Assembly (NCBI RefSeq): GCF_018138085.1
Contig: NZ_CP073105.1
Span: 1,488,001 to 1,552,000, forward strand
Source: Stutzerimonas stutzeri
GTDB lineage: Bacteria > Pseudomonadota > Gammaproteobacteria > Pseudomonadales > Pseudomonadaceae
Reading direction: 5' to 3'
DNA: 64,000 nucleotides
Each line of letters starts with the position of its first letter. The first letter of the stretch is position 1. Under the pieces are notes generated by a model. That model did no database searches and was not told where the DNA came from. It saw only the letters and a program-made list of their open reading frames with translations. This document shows, in pieces, positions 8,962 through 16,325 of the stretch. A program made the translations under genes and the position numbers.

Positions 8962-10035
8962 ATGCGAGAACTATTCGAATCGACGATCGAGCGCCTGCTC
9001 GCCGATCTGGCGACACCGGAATACGTACAAGGCTGCGAAGGTGGTGAGTGGCCTGCGCAGCTCTGGGCTGCGGTGGAAGAGTCCGGGTTTGCGCTGGCTG
9101 CTGTTCCAGAATCCCTTGGCGGAGCGCAAGCAGGGTGGGGCGATGTCTATGTATTGGCGCGCGCTGCTGGACGGTACGCCGCGCCTGTGCCGCTGGGCGA
9201 AGCGCTACTGGCCAACTGGTTGCTGGGTAAGGCCGGGCTTGAGCCGCGGACCGCGGCCATCAGTTTTTCAGCCAATGCGCAGCTGAGCCTGACTGACGGG
9301 GTGGTACACGGCACCGTGCGAGACGTGCCGTGGGGCCGTCATGTCGAGTCGCTGGTCGCTATAGCCGACGCGGGTAGCGAGACGCCCAGCGTCGTATTGC
9401 TGTCGGTAGCAAGTGCAGCCGGTCAGACGCTGAGCCTGAACGTCGCGGGCGAGCCTCGAGATACTCTGCATTTCAGCAACGCCCAGGTGCTGGCTTGCGC
9501 TGCGTTGCCTGGCGAGCTGTCTGCCGATGTGCTGCTGTTGGGTGGCGCAATGCTGCGCTCGGCGCAGATCGCAGGCGCCTTGCATGCACTGCTGGACATG
9601 ACATCCGGCTACGCCACCGAGCGCTCGCAGTTCGGGCGGCCAATCGGCGCATTTCAGGCCATCCAGCAGCAGCTTGCGGTATTTGCCGAACAGACGGCCG
9701 CCGCGAACGTCGCTGCCGAGGCTGGCTTTGCTGAGTCGGATGCCGCATTTGCGGGGCTGACCATTGCGGCTGCGAAGGTCAGTTGCGCCGAGGCGGCCAG
9801 CGCTGGCGCAGGCATCGCCCATTCGGTGCACGGTGCCATCGGCTTTACTCAGGAATATTCGCTGCATCTGTTTTCCCGCCGGCTTTGGGCCTGGCGCAGC
9901 GAGTTCGGCTCGGCCAGCGTCTGGAGCCAGCGCATCGGCCAGATGGTCTGCTCAGCAGGTAGCGGAGGCTATTGGCCGCTGATCACGGGCCATGCCAGCC
10001 AGTCGCTATCAACCCTTGCGGAGAAACCGTTATGA
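8962..10035 (+). CDS. Acyl-CoA dehydrogenase, second of an adjacent pair
   Basis: This 357-residue ACAD-fold protein starts two bases after the stop of the first ACAD. The middle flavin domain is poorly conserved and lacks the usual SEPxxGSD motif. The C-terminal helical domain is clearer, with TERSQFGRPIGAFQAIQ near residue 215 and HSVHGAIGFTQEYSLHLFSRR near residue 292, including the usual Glu region. This asymmetry, with one partner keeping the FAD loop and the other keeping the C-terminal motif, fits a heteromeric ACAD. Its stop overlaps the crotonase ATG (ATGA at 10032). It probably works only together with its upstream neighbour. Confidence 0.87.
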   Translation: MRELFESTIERLLADLATPEYVQGCEGGEWPAQLWAAVEESGFALAAVPESLGGAQAGWGDVYVLARAAGRYAAPVPLGEALLANWLLGKAGLEPRTAAISFSANAQLSLTDGVVHGTVRDVPWGRHVESLVAIADAGSETPSVVLLSVASAAGQTLSLNVAGEPRDTLHFSNAQVLACAALPGELSADVLLLGGAMLRSAQIAGALHALLDMTSGYATERSQFGRPIGAFQAIQQQLAVFAEQTAAANVAAEAGFAESDAAFAGLTIAAAKVSCAEAASAGAGIAHSVHGAIGFTQEYSLHLFSRRLWAWRSEFGSASVWSQRIGQMVCSAGSGGYWPLITGHASQSLSTLAEKPL

Positions 10036-10832
10036 GTGCATTTCTGCAAATCGAGCGTGATGACGGCATCGTCACCGTTCGCATGAACCATCCCGAAACC
10101 CGCAATGCGTTAACTTCCCCCGAGCAAATTCAGGAGTTCGTCGATCTCTGTGCTCAGTTGCGCAGCGACCGCACGGCGCGGGTAATGGTGTTGACCGGCA
10201 ATGGCAGTGCTTTTTGTGCAGGTGGCAATGTGAAGGACATGCGCGACCGCGCGGGTATCTTCGCCGGTTCACCGTATGAGCTGCGCAACACCTATCGTGA
10301 CGGTATTCAAAGGATCCCGCTGGCGTTGTATGAGCTGGATATACCCATAATCGCCGCGGTCAACGGCCCGGCGATCGGCGCCGGTCTCGACTTGGCCTGT
10401 ATGTGCGACATCCGTCTGGCTGCGAGCTCGGCGCTCTTTGCTGAAAGCTTCGTGCGCCTTGGCATCGTTCCGGGAGATGGCGGCGCCTGGTTGCTGCCGC
10501 GAATCATCGGAATCCCCAAGGCCAGCCTGATGGCGTTCACCGGCGACACCATCAATGCTGCGAAAGCATTGGAATGGGGCCTGGTGGAGCAAGTCTGCAC
10601 CCACGAAACGCTGCAAGCCGAAGCGCAGGCGCTGGCGCAGCGGATCGCCGCCAATCCAGGGCACGCGCTACGGCTGTGCAAGCGCCTGCTGCGCGAAGGC
10701 CAACATATGCGACTCGACTCATTGCTGGAGCTGTCCGCGGCGTACCAGTCCTTGGCGCATCACACCGAAGATCATCAGGAAGCGGTGGCTGCCTTCGTCG
10801 AGAAGCGTAACCCTGACTACCTGGATCGCTGA
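10032..10832 (+). CDS. Enoyl-CoA hydratase/isomerase (crotonase) family, PaaG-like
   Basis: This protein is about 266 residues from the ATG at 10032, which overlaps the upstream stop as ATGA and gives the usual crotonase N-terminus. The oxyanion-hole motifs are present: AFCAGGNVKDM and NGPAIGAGLDLACMCD. Compared with rat enoyl-CoA hydratase, the two catalytic glutamates are not conserved: the first is Asp (GLDLA) and the second aligns with Phe (FAESFVRLG). An Asp occurs in GIVPGDGGAW. This pattern resembles PaaG-type isomerases, where an Asp does the work, so ring-ene isomerisation or another crotonase reaction is as likely as simple hydration. It lies in the ACAD pair operon. Confidence 0.88.
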   Translation: MSAFLQIERDDGIVTVRMNHPETRNALTSPEQIQEFVDLCAQLRSDRTARVMVLTGNGSAFCAGGNVKDMRDRAGIFAGSPYELRNTYRDGIQRIPLALYELDIPIIAAVNGPAIGAGLDLACMCDIRLAASSALFAESFVRLGIVPGDGGAWLLPRIIGIPKASLMAFTGDTINAAKALEWGLVEQVCTHETLQAEAQALAQRIAANPGHALRLCKRLLREGQHMRLDSLLELSAAYQSLAHHTEDHQEAVAAFVEKRNPDYLDR

Positions 10833-10874
10833 TCAGCGCTGTTTGCCGAAGCAACGAAGAATTTGGGAGTAGTA

Positions 10875-12002
10875 ATGATGCGTGGCGTTTTCCGCGAAGA
10901 TCACAATATGTTCCGCGAAATGGTCCGGCGTTTCGTCGATCGCGACATTGTGCCGAACCTGCATGAGTGGGAAAAGAACGGCATCGTGCCCAAGGAGCTC
11001 TGGCTCAAGGCCGGCGAATTGGGGCTGCTCTGTTCGACCGTACCTGAAGAGTACGGCGGCTCCGGTGGCGACTTTGGCCACTCCGCCGTCATGATCGAGG
11101 AGCTTGCGCGGGCCAACGCGACCGCAGTCGGATTTACCACTCATTCGGAAATCGTCGCGCCCTATATCGTCGCTTATGGCAGTGAAGAGCAGAAACAGAA
11201 GTGGCTTCCGCGCATGGTCAGCGGTGAGCTGATCGGTGTCATCGCCATGAGCGAACCGGGCATCGGCAGCGACCTGCGTTCGATGCGCACACTGGCGCGA
11301 CGTGATGGCGATGACTACATCGTTTCCGGACAGAAAACCTTCATTACCAACGGCAGCAATGCCGGGTTGATCGTTACGGCGACCAAGCTCGATCCGGCCG
11401 CTAAAGAGCTGACGCTGATTTGTATCGAAGAAGAGCGAGAGGGGTTTTCCAAAGGGCGGCGGCTGGAAAAAATCGGCCTCAAAGGCCAGGACACCGCCGA
11501 GCTGTTCTTCGATGAAGTGCGGGTCCCGGCCGCTAATCGCTTGGGAGAGGAGGGCATGGGCTTCAAGTACCTGACTCATCAGCTCGCATGGGAGCGGCTG
11601 ATCATCGCGATCCGCGCGGCGCAGTCAATTGATACGCTGCTGCAGGAAACCATTGATTACACACGCGAGCGCAAAGTGTTCGGCAAGCCGGTGCTGGACT
11701 TCCAGAACACGCGCTTCAAGCTGGCGGAGGCCAAGGCGCAGGCGACCATGCTGCGGGTGTTCGTTGATGATTGCCTGGAAAAGGTCATGCGTGGGGAGCT
11801 TGCACCTGACGTCGCAGCCATGGCGAAACTGCTGGGCTCCGAAATGCAGGGCAAATTGCTCGATGAGTTCCTTCAGCTTCATGGCGGCTACGGATTCATG
11901 AGCGAATACAAGATTAGCCGTGCCTGGGTCGATGCCCGAGTGGCGCGTATTTATGGCGGCACATCTGAAATCATGAAAGAAATTATTGGCCGCGCTTTGT
12001 GA
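10875..12002 (+). CDS. Acyl-CoA dehydrogenase (third copy)
   Basis: About 375 residues, starting at the ATG-ATG pair 10875/10878 behind TTGGGAG. This is a complete, conventional ACAD. It shows STVPEEYGGSGGDFGHSAV, the FAD motif AMSEPGIGSDLRSMRT, FITNGSNAGL, GRRLEKIGLKGQDTAELFFDEV, and the catalytic-base segment LHGGYGFMSEYKISR. The C-terminus IYGGTSEIMKEIIGRAL is canonical. It should work as a homotetramer, unlike the split pair upstream. Having two distinct ACAD systems in one cluster implies two dehydrogenation steps on different acyl-CoA intermediates. It lies 42 bases after the crotonase gene. Confidence 0.94.
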   Translation: MMRGVFREDHNMFREMVRRFVDRDIVPNLHEWEKNGIVPKELWLKAGELGLLCSTVPEEYGGSGGDFGHSAVMIEELARANATAVGFTTHSEIVAPYIVAYGSEEQKQKWLPRMVSGELIGVIAMSEPGIGSDLRSMRTLARRDGDDYIVSGQKTFITNGSNAGLIVTATKLDPAAKELTLICIEEEREGFSKGRRLEKIGLKGQDTAELFFDEVRVPAANRLGEEGMGFKYLTHQLAWERLIIAIRAAQSIDTLLQETIDYTRERKVFGKPVLDFQNTRFKLAEAKAQATMLRVFVDDCLEKVMRGELAPDVAAMAKLLGSEMQGKLLDEFLQLHGGYGFMSEYKISRAWVDARVARIYGGTSEIMKEIIGRAL

Positions 12003-12046
12003 CATCCCCGAATGCCAACCAGCGGGACCCTAGGAGAATGACACCC

Positions 12047-12922
12047 ATGGGCTTCTATCGAGTCTTTCTTGCTTTGTGCCTGAGTGCGGTTTCGATGCTG
12101 AGCCTTGCCCAGCCCGTCAGCCAGGCGGACGACTATAGCGCCGAGGCCGAGCGCGCCAAGGCGCTGTTGGGCAAGGCCGTGGCGGCGTACCAGGCGGAAG
12201 GCGACAAGGCGTTGGCCAAGTTCAGCCGACAAGGCGATTACATCGATGGTGAGCTCTACATCTACGTTGTCGATACATCCGGGGTGATGCTCGCCAGTGG
12301 TGGCCCTTCCGCGAAGCTGATCGGCAAGCAGGTCACCAATGTTCTGGATGAGGACCTGAAGGCTGCGTTCGAAGCCGCATTGAAGGAGCCCGAAGACGGC
12401 ACGCTGCGCAGCGCGGATTACCGTTGGTGGAACTGGCAGCATGGCAAGGTCGAACGCAAGCAGGTGTTCTACCAGCGAGTTGGCGACCGCGTCATTTCGG
12501 TCGGCTACTACATGCCTCGCTCCAGCAGTGAAGCGGCAGAAGAGCTGCTGGAAAAAGTTGCCAGCGAAGTAAAGGCCGATCCGAAGTCGACTTTTGGCCG
12601 AATCAACAAGCATGACCAAGCGCTGAGCCAGGATGACCTCTATGCGTTCGTCGTTGATTTGAACACCAAGAAGTTTATTGCCCATGGCTTCATACGACGC
12701 TTGGTAGGCACCGACTTCCAGGCGTTACGTTCCGCCGACGGCCAGCCGATAGGCAAACAGATGCTGCAGGCGATGGCGCAGGGCGATACCGGGGAAGTCT
12801 CCTATATATGGCGCAACCCTGTAACCGGCCAAACCGAGTACAAGAAGACCTTTTTGAAAAAGGTTGATCACTATGCCGTTGCAGTAGGTTCGTATGAAAA
12901 GTCGATGAAGCTTGATCGATAG
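12047..12922 (+). CDS. Secreted protein with two tandem Cache-like domains
   Basis: About 291 residues from the ATG at 12047; AGGAG at 12032-12036 is correctly spaced for this ATG but not for the one at 12038. A signal peptide (MGFYRVFLALCLSAVSMLSLA) is followed by two similar units. The first contains DGELYIYVVDTSGVMLASGG...IGKQV...DRVISVGYYM and the second QDDLYAFVVDLNTKKFIAHG...IGKQM...HYAVAVGSYEK. Each looks like a Cache sensor fold. There is no transmembrane signalling module, so it would be a periplasmic ligand-binding protein. Its place inside a catabolic cluster suggests binding of the substrate or of a pathway acid. No partner receptor is encoded next to it. Confidence 0.8.
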   Translation: MGFYRVFLALCLSAVSMLSLAQPVSQADDYSAEAERAKALLGKAVAAYQAEGDKALAKFSRQGDYIDGELYIYVVDTSGVMLASGGPSAKLIGKQVTNVLDEDLKAAFEAALKEPEDGTLRSADYRWWNWQHGKVERKQVFYQRVGDRVISVGYYMPRSSSEAAEELLEKVASEVKADPKSTFGRINKHDQALSQDDLYAFVVDLNTKKFIAHGFIRRLVGTDFQALRSADGQPIGKQMLQAMAQGDTGEVSYIWRNPVTGQTEYKKTFLKKVDHYAVAVGSYEKSMKLDR

Positions 12923-12965
12923 GCAGGCGGCCGACGCGGGCCTGGATGGCAGAGGGGGCGGATCG

Positions 12966-13700
12966 ATGACCGATCTGGTATTGCTTCACGGCGGGCAGCA
13001 CGGGTCTTGGTGCTGGAAGTTTTTTGTCGACGCGATCAAGCAGCGCGAGCCGCTGTTCGATCGGGTGATCTGTCTTGATATGCCTGGTTGCGGCACGAAA
13101 CGTGGCCGGGATGTATCGACGCTGACCCTTGGCGACATCGTCAAAGAACTCAACGACGAGTTGAGAGCTGCAAACGTTCGCGACGCCGTGCTGCTCGGCC
13201 ACTCAATTGCGGGTGTTCTGTTGCCATTGATGGTCATCGAAGATCAGTCGCTCTACTCACGGCTTGTCTACCTCGCAACGGCGGTACCGGCCGAGGGTCA
13301 ATCGATCATGCAACTGCTCGGATCGTCCTTGCATGGCCAGAACTCGGAAGAGGTTGGTTGGCCTATGAATCCTCTCACTACCCCGCCAGCTGACATGCAG
13401 AAAGCAATGTTCGGTGCCGATATGACCGACGCGCAGCTTGCATGGTTGCTGGAAGAGGCTACCGACGACGTTACGCCTCCTGCAGTAGCCACCGAGCCAG
13501 CGGTCCGAGAAGGCTATGCAAATACGGTGCCTTCGGTTTACATCCTAACGTCCAGGGATGGCATTTTGCCGCCTGAATGGCAGCGTAGGTTCGCTGAAAG
13601 ATTAGGCTGTGAGCACCTCATCGAAATCGATACGCCACATGAACCTTTTGTAACTGATCCTGAATTGCTGGGCGCTACACTGGCTGATTGGATGGATTAG
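12966..13700 (+). CDS. Alpha/beta hydrolase
   Basis: 244 residues from the ATG at 12966, preceded by GAGGGGGCGG. The alpha/beta-hydrolase core is visible: LLHGGQHGSWCW near the N-terminus (oxyanion loop), the nucleophile elbow LLGHSIAGV near residue 79, LTSRDGILPPEWQ (likely acid Asp) and DTPHEPFV (catalytic His). It resembles the salicylate-esterase/EstA-like small hydrolases that cleave esters or act on C-C bonds. It is the last plus-strand gene of the catabolic cluster, 43 bases after the Cache-protein gene. It could hydrolyse an ester or thioester precursor. A long intergenic stretch follows. Confidence 0.88.
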   Translation: MTDLVLLHGGQHGSWCWKFFVDAIKQREPLFDRVICLDMPGCGTKRGRDVSTLTLGDIVKELNDELRAANVRDAVLLGHSIAGVLLPLMVIEDQSLYSRLVYLATAVPAEGQSIMQLLGSSLHGQNSEEVGWPMNPLTTPPADMQKAMFGADMTDAQLAWLLEEATDDVTPPAVATEPAVREGYANTVPSVYILTSRDGILPPEWQRRFAERLGCEHLIEIDTPHEPFVTDPELLGATLADWMD

Positions 13701-14464
13701 TCGATAATCCTGATTTTATGGGCTAAGCATCGGTATTGCTGGCCTTAGCCTTGATCAGCTAAAGCGACGGCATTATTTAAACGTTTTCGTTGATAACGCC
13801 TAAAAAAGCTCCGAGTGGTAGTGGCGCTAGGGCCAGCTAAAGCCTATCTTGAGTCTTGGACATTCACCCTCACACAGAATAAAAGGGGCATGAGCCATGA
13901 AAATGTTGCGTATTGCGATGTTTAGCACTTTCTGCTTTTTTGTCACTTCATCCCAGGTAGGCCGGCAAGTGCATACTTCCGTTGAGATAACGGCGGGTGT
14001 TGGATGTTCGAACGAGCACCCATGCTTTTATGCACTACCACCAGTAGTCTCCCTTTCAGGCCTGTTTTTCTAGTAGCTCGCATTTGCTGCACTATGGCGT
14101 AATCATCCATCCTAGGCCTATCCGTCTCACAGGCGGTCGGTGGTCGGTGGTCGGTGCGGTCGCCATCGGGTCACCGTGAAACATGCCCATTAGTCGTTGC
14201 TGCATTAGACAATCGGCCGGTAGCTGGTCATTGTCGTGGGGCTTGGGCGGGGGGGGTTAGTCACAGATGCGGATGAGTGTCGTGAAAGTGCGGTATTGGT
14301 TGGGCGACTTCAATGACTCCAGCTATTCGCGAAGCAATAAATGACACATCCGTTTATCTCCTATCGATCAAGCCGCCTCACCCATGATTGGGCGCTCTGA
14401 AATGGGTTTTGCGCGACGTTGGCTAGTCTAAGTGCGGCGTTAGCGGGTTACTGAGGGTCACCAG
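13701..14464 (+). other. Long intergenic stretch after the catabolic cluster
   Basis: This 764-base stretch has no large ORF and lower codon-like structure than its surroundings. It contains one possible short secreted ORF (13897-14073, listed separately). Three tandem copies of GGTCGGT occur at 14135-14155, and a run of nine G occurs near 14250. No tRNA, IS end or clear terminator was recognised. It forms the boundary between the catabolic cluster and a regulatory block, so it may be an old recombination site. Confidence 0.5.
13897..14073 (+). CDS. Possible small secreted protein, 58 aa
   Basis: A 58-codon ORF (ATG 13897, TAG 14071-14073) sits behind a purine-rich AAAAGGGG at a workable distance. 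The N-terminus MKMLRIAMFSTFCFFVTSS looks like a signal peptide, and the remaining 39 residues contain two cysteines (VGCSNEHPCF). It resembles nothing I can name. The frame could be a relic of a longer exported protein or a real small peptide. It lies alone between the catabolic cluster and a regulator gene. Existence as a gene is uncertain. Confidence 0.35.
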   Translation: MKMLRIAMFSTFCFFVTSSQVGRQVHTSVEITAGVGCSNEHPCFYALPPVVSLSGLFF

Positions 14465-15457
14465 GTGAGCGCGCCACGCAGCCTCAAACGAAACCGGGCC
14501 GAGCTTGCGGACTTCCTGCGCAGCCGCCGTGAACGCATTACGCCCGAGGAAGTGGGGCTTCCGTCGGGCGGCAGGCGACGTACGCCGGGACTTCGACGTG
14601 AGGAGGTCGCGGCTCTGGCTGGGGTGGGTTTGTCCTGGTACACCTGGCTCGAGCAGGGGCGGGAGATCGGCGTTTCGGCAGCATTTCTCGAGAATCTCTC
14701 TAGGACGCTCAAACTGGATGCGACAGAGCGTCGCCATCTGTTTCTATTGGCCCACCAGCGATTGCCACCGGAGCCTGGTAAAACTTGGTGCGTGGTGCCG
14801 CCGCTGATTCACAGATTGATAGCCGATCTGCCGATGCGCCCAGCGTATGTTTTGAACCTGCGCTGGGACGTACTCGCCTGGAATGCGGCGGCCGACAGGG
14901 TGTTCAGCTTCTCTAGTTTTCCAGTCGAGCGCCGCAACCTGCTCTGGCTGCTGTTCACCGCACCTACGATTCGGACCCTGTTTGATCCTTGGGACGATCA
15001 GGCACTGCAGATCCTTTCAAGTTTCCGCCGCGACTTCGTCAGGGCGCCGCTCGATCCGGACATCGGCACGCTGGTCAAGGATCTGGAAAAGGTCGATACG
15101 GAATTCAGGACCTGGTGGCGTCAGCACGACATCCACGGTCCTTGCCAGGGTGTACGGCACTTGCGAATCCCGGACATTGGGCTGGTAGTGTTCGACCATA
15201 CGTCTCTTACAATCGATGTCGACCGCGATCTACGTCTGGTTTATTACGCGGCGAGGGAAGGGCCAGCCGCAAGCCGGCTATTTGAACAATGGCTGACCGA
15301 CGAGGTCGGCGTCACCAGCATGGGGAATGAGCCGCTCACCAATGACCGTGGCCCGCGAGCGCCCGAGGTGCCAGGAGACCCGTCCGCGCTATCTGCGGCG
15401 TCTTCCTCTGCTGGTGAGATGGTGCTCTCGCTTCAGTCCCCAAGCGCATTGAGATAG
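14465..15457 (+). CDS. XRE-family regulator with MmyB-like ligand-binding domain
   Basis: 330 residues from a GTG start at 14465. The N-terminal helix-turn-helix (residues about 8-80) includes ADFLRSRRERITPEEVGLP, RRTPGLRREEVAALAGVGLSWYTWLEQGR and LSRTLKLDATERRHLFLLA. This is the signature of the XRE/MmyB class. The rest (about 100-280) matches the PAS-like MmyB ligand-binding domain with LNLRWDVLAWNAAADRVF. These regulators usually control short-chain dehydrogenases or oxidoreductases; none lies next to it. Its last 25 bases overlap the end of the convergent TetR gene. The C-terminal 40 residues are low complexity (Ser, Ala, Pro). Confidence 0.9.
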   Translation: MSAPRSLKRNRAELADFLRSRRERITPEEVGLPSGGRRRTPGLRREEVAALAGVGLSWYTWLEQGREIGVSAAFLENLSRTLKLDATERRHLFLLAHQRLPPEPGKTWCVVPPLIHRLIADLPMRPAYVLNLRWDVLAWNAAADRVFSFSSFPVERRNLLWLLFTAPTIRTLFDPWDDQALQILSSFRRDFVRAPLDPDIGTLVKDLEKVDTEFRTWWRQHDIHGPCQGVRHLRIPDIGLVVFDHTSLTIDVDRDLRLVYYAAREGPAASRLFEQWLTDEVGVTSMGNEPLTNDRGPRAPEVPGDPSALSAASSSAGEMVLSLQSPSALR

Positions 15458-16083
15458 CCAATCAGGGCGCGCGGAATCTCCTGTAGCCAGATCCGCTCCA
15501 GGCTTTCGTCCGTCTCTGGAGCCGAATGGAACATCCCGGATGGTATGGATAACAGAACCGCACTATAGGCGCGCAAATCTTCGGCACTTGCGTCGGGCAA
15601 CCTCATGTGGAGAACCTTTTCGTAGATGGAACGCACTGCGGCGCGAAGCGCTGGCGAATGAAGCTGCCGATCGCCTAGGGTCGGGCTGAGCAGCAACTGG
15701 ATATCCCGGTGACGAGCAATGTATTCAAGAAAGGGAACGATGAGCCGTTCCACCATCTGCGCTGTAGAAAGGCGCTTCCAGACGTGATCGTCGATCTGCT
15801 CCAGTCGCTTGGTGATGGTACACAGCGCGTCGGTGTGACGCTGATTGAGGGCGGCGAGGACGCTCTGTTTGTCTGGAAAGAAGTGATAAAGCGAGCCAAT
15901 GGAGGTGCCCGCCTCCTTGGCAAGACGATGCATGGTAAGGCCCGCTTCGCCGTCACGCTGCAACACTCTCGCGCAGGCATCCAGAATGGCGGTGACACGC
16001 TCGTGCCCGCGATCCTGTAGTGGTTTGCGTGGCGTCCGGCCAGCTTTCGATGGACGCGTGAGGGGCGGTATTTCTGTGGTCAT
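15433..16083 (-). CDS. TetR/AcrR family transcriptional regulator
   Basis: About 216 residues from the ATG at 16083 (MTTEIPPL; an in-frame ATG at 16122 would add 13 residues and cut into the likely promoter). The TetR helix-turn-helix is plain: VTAILDACARVLQRDGEAGLTMHRLAKEAGTSIGSLYHFFPDKQSVLAAL. The C-terminal ligand domain has no recognisable class. A 20-base inverted repeat at 16124-16143 lies 41 bases upstream and is a natural autoregulatory operator. The divergent neighbour is the LpxR-like gene, which it may also control. The 3' end overlaps the XRE gene by 25 bases. Confidence 0.92.
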   Translation of the reverse strand: MTTEIPPLTRPSKAGRTPRKPLQDRGHERVTAILDACARVLQRDGEAGLTMHRLAKEAGTSIGSLYHFFPDKQSVLAALNQRHTDALCTITKRLEQIDDHVWKRLSTAQMVERLIVPFLEYIARHRDIQLLLSPTLGDRQLHSPALRAAVRSIYEKVLHMRLPDASAEDLRAYSAVLLSIPSGMFHSAPETDESLERIWLQEIPRALIGYLNALGD

Positions 16084-16123
16084 GCTCTGAATGCTAGCGG
16101 AAGACGCTGAGGTGTGCAGCATT

Positions 16124-16143
16124 ACTAGACATAATATTCTAGT
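16124..16143. promoter_or_regulatory. Candidate TetR operator
   Basis: ACTAGA (16124-16129) and TCTAGT (16138-16143) form a perfect inverted repeat around an AT-rich 8-base centre (CATAATAT) that could also serve as a -10 region. It lies between the divergent TetR gene and the LpxR-like gene, where an autoregulatory site is expected. Confidence 0.5.
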
Positions 16144-16325
16144 TTGTTAGCATGCCAAACTTTACGACTAGATCGATTCGCATGACCCAGTCTCCGTATT
16201 TGAAGCCCAACCTGAATTGGGAGCCTCCTGAACCGTCCGTCCAGGCCCGGTTCGCTGTCGACTCCGGTGTACCGCAATCCGGTCAGGCTCGCTTACGCAG
16301 TCGTCACTGTGCTGGTGGATCATTA

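Noticed and set aside
137..13700. Assignment of the catabolic cluster to bile-acid or sterol degradation
   Set aside because: The ACAD pair and P450 invite it, but no steroid-ring enzymes (such as KstD, HsaC or KshA types) are in the window, so a named pathway is not supported.
14135..14155. Three GGTCGGT copies as a CRISPR or regulatory array
   Set aside because: The copies are contiguous 7-base repeats without spacers, best seen as a short tandem repeat.
16152..16325. N-terminal extension of the LpxR-like protein
   Set aside because: The frame is open, but the extra 58 residues have no signal or family character, while a good signal peptide begins at 16326.
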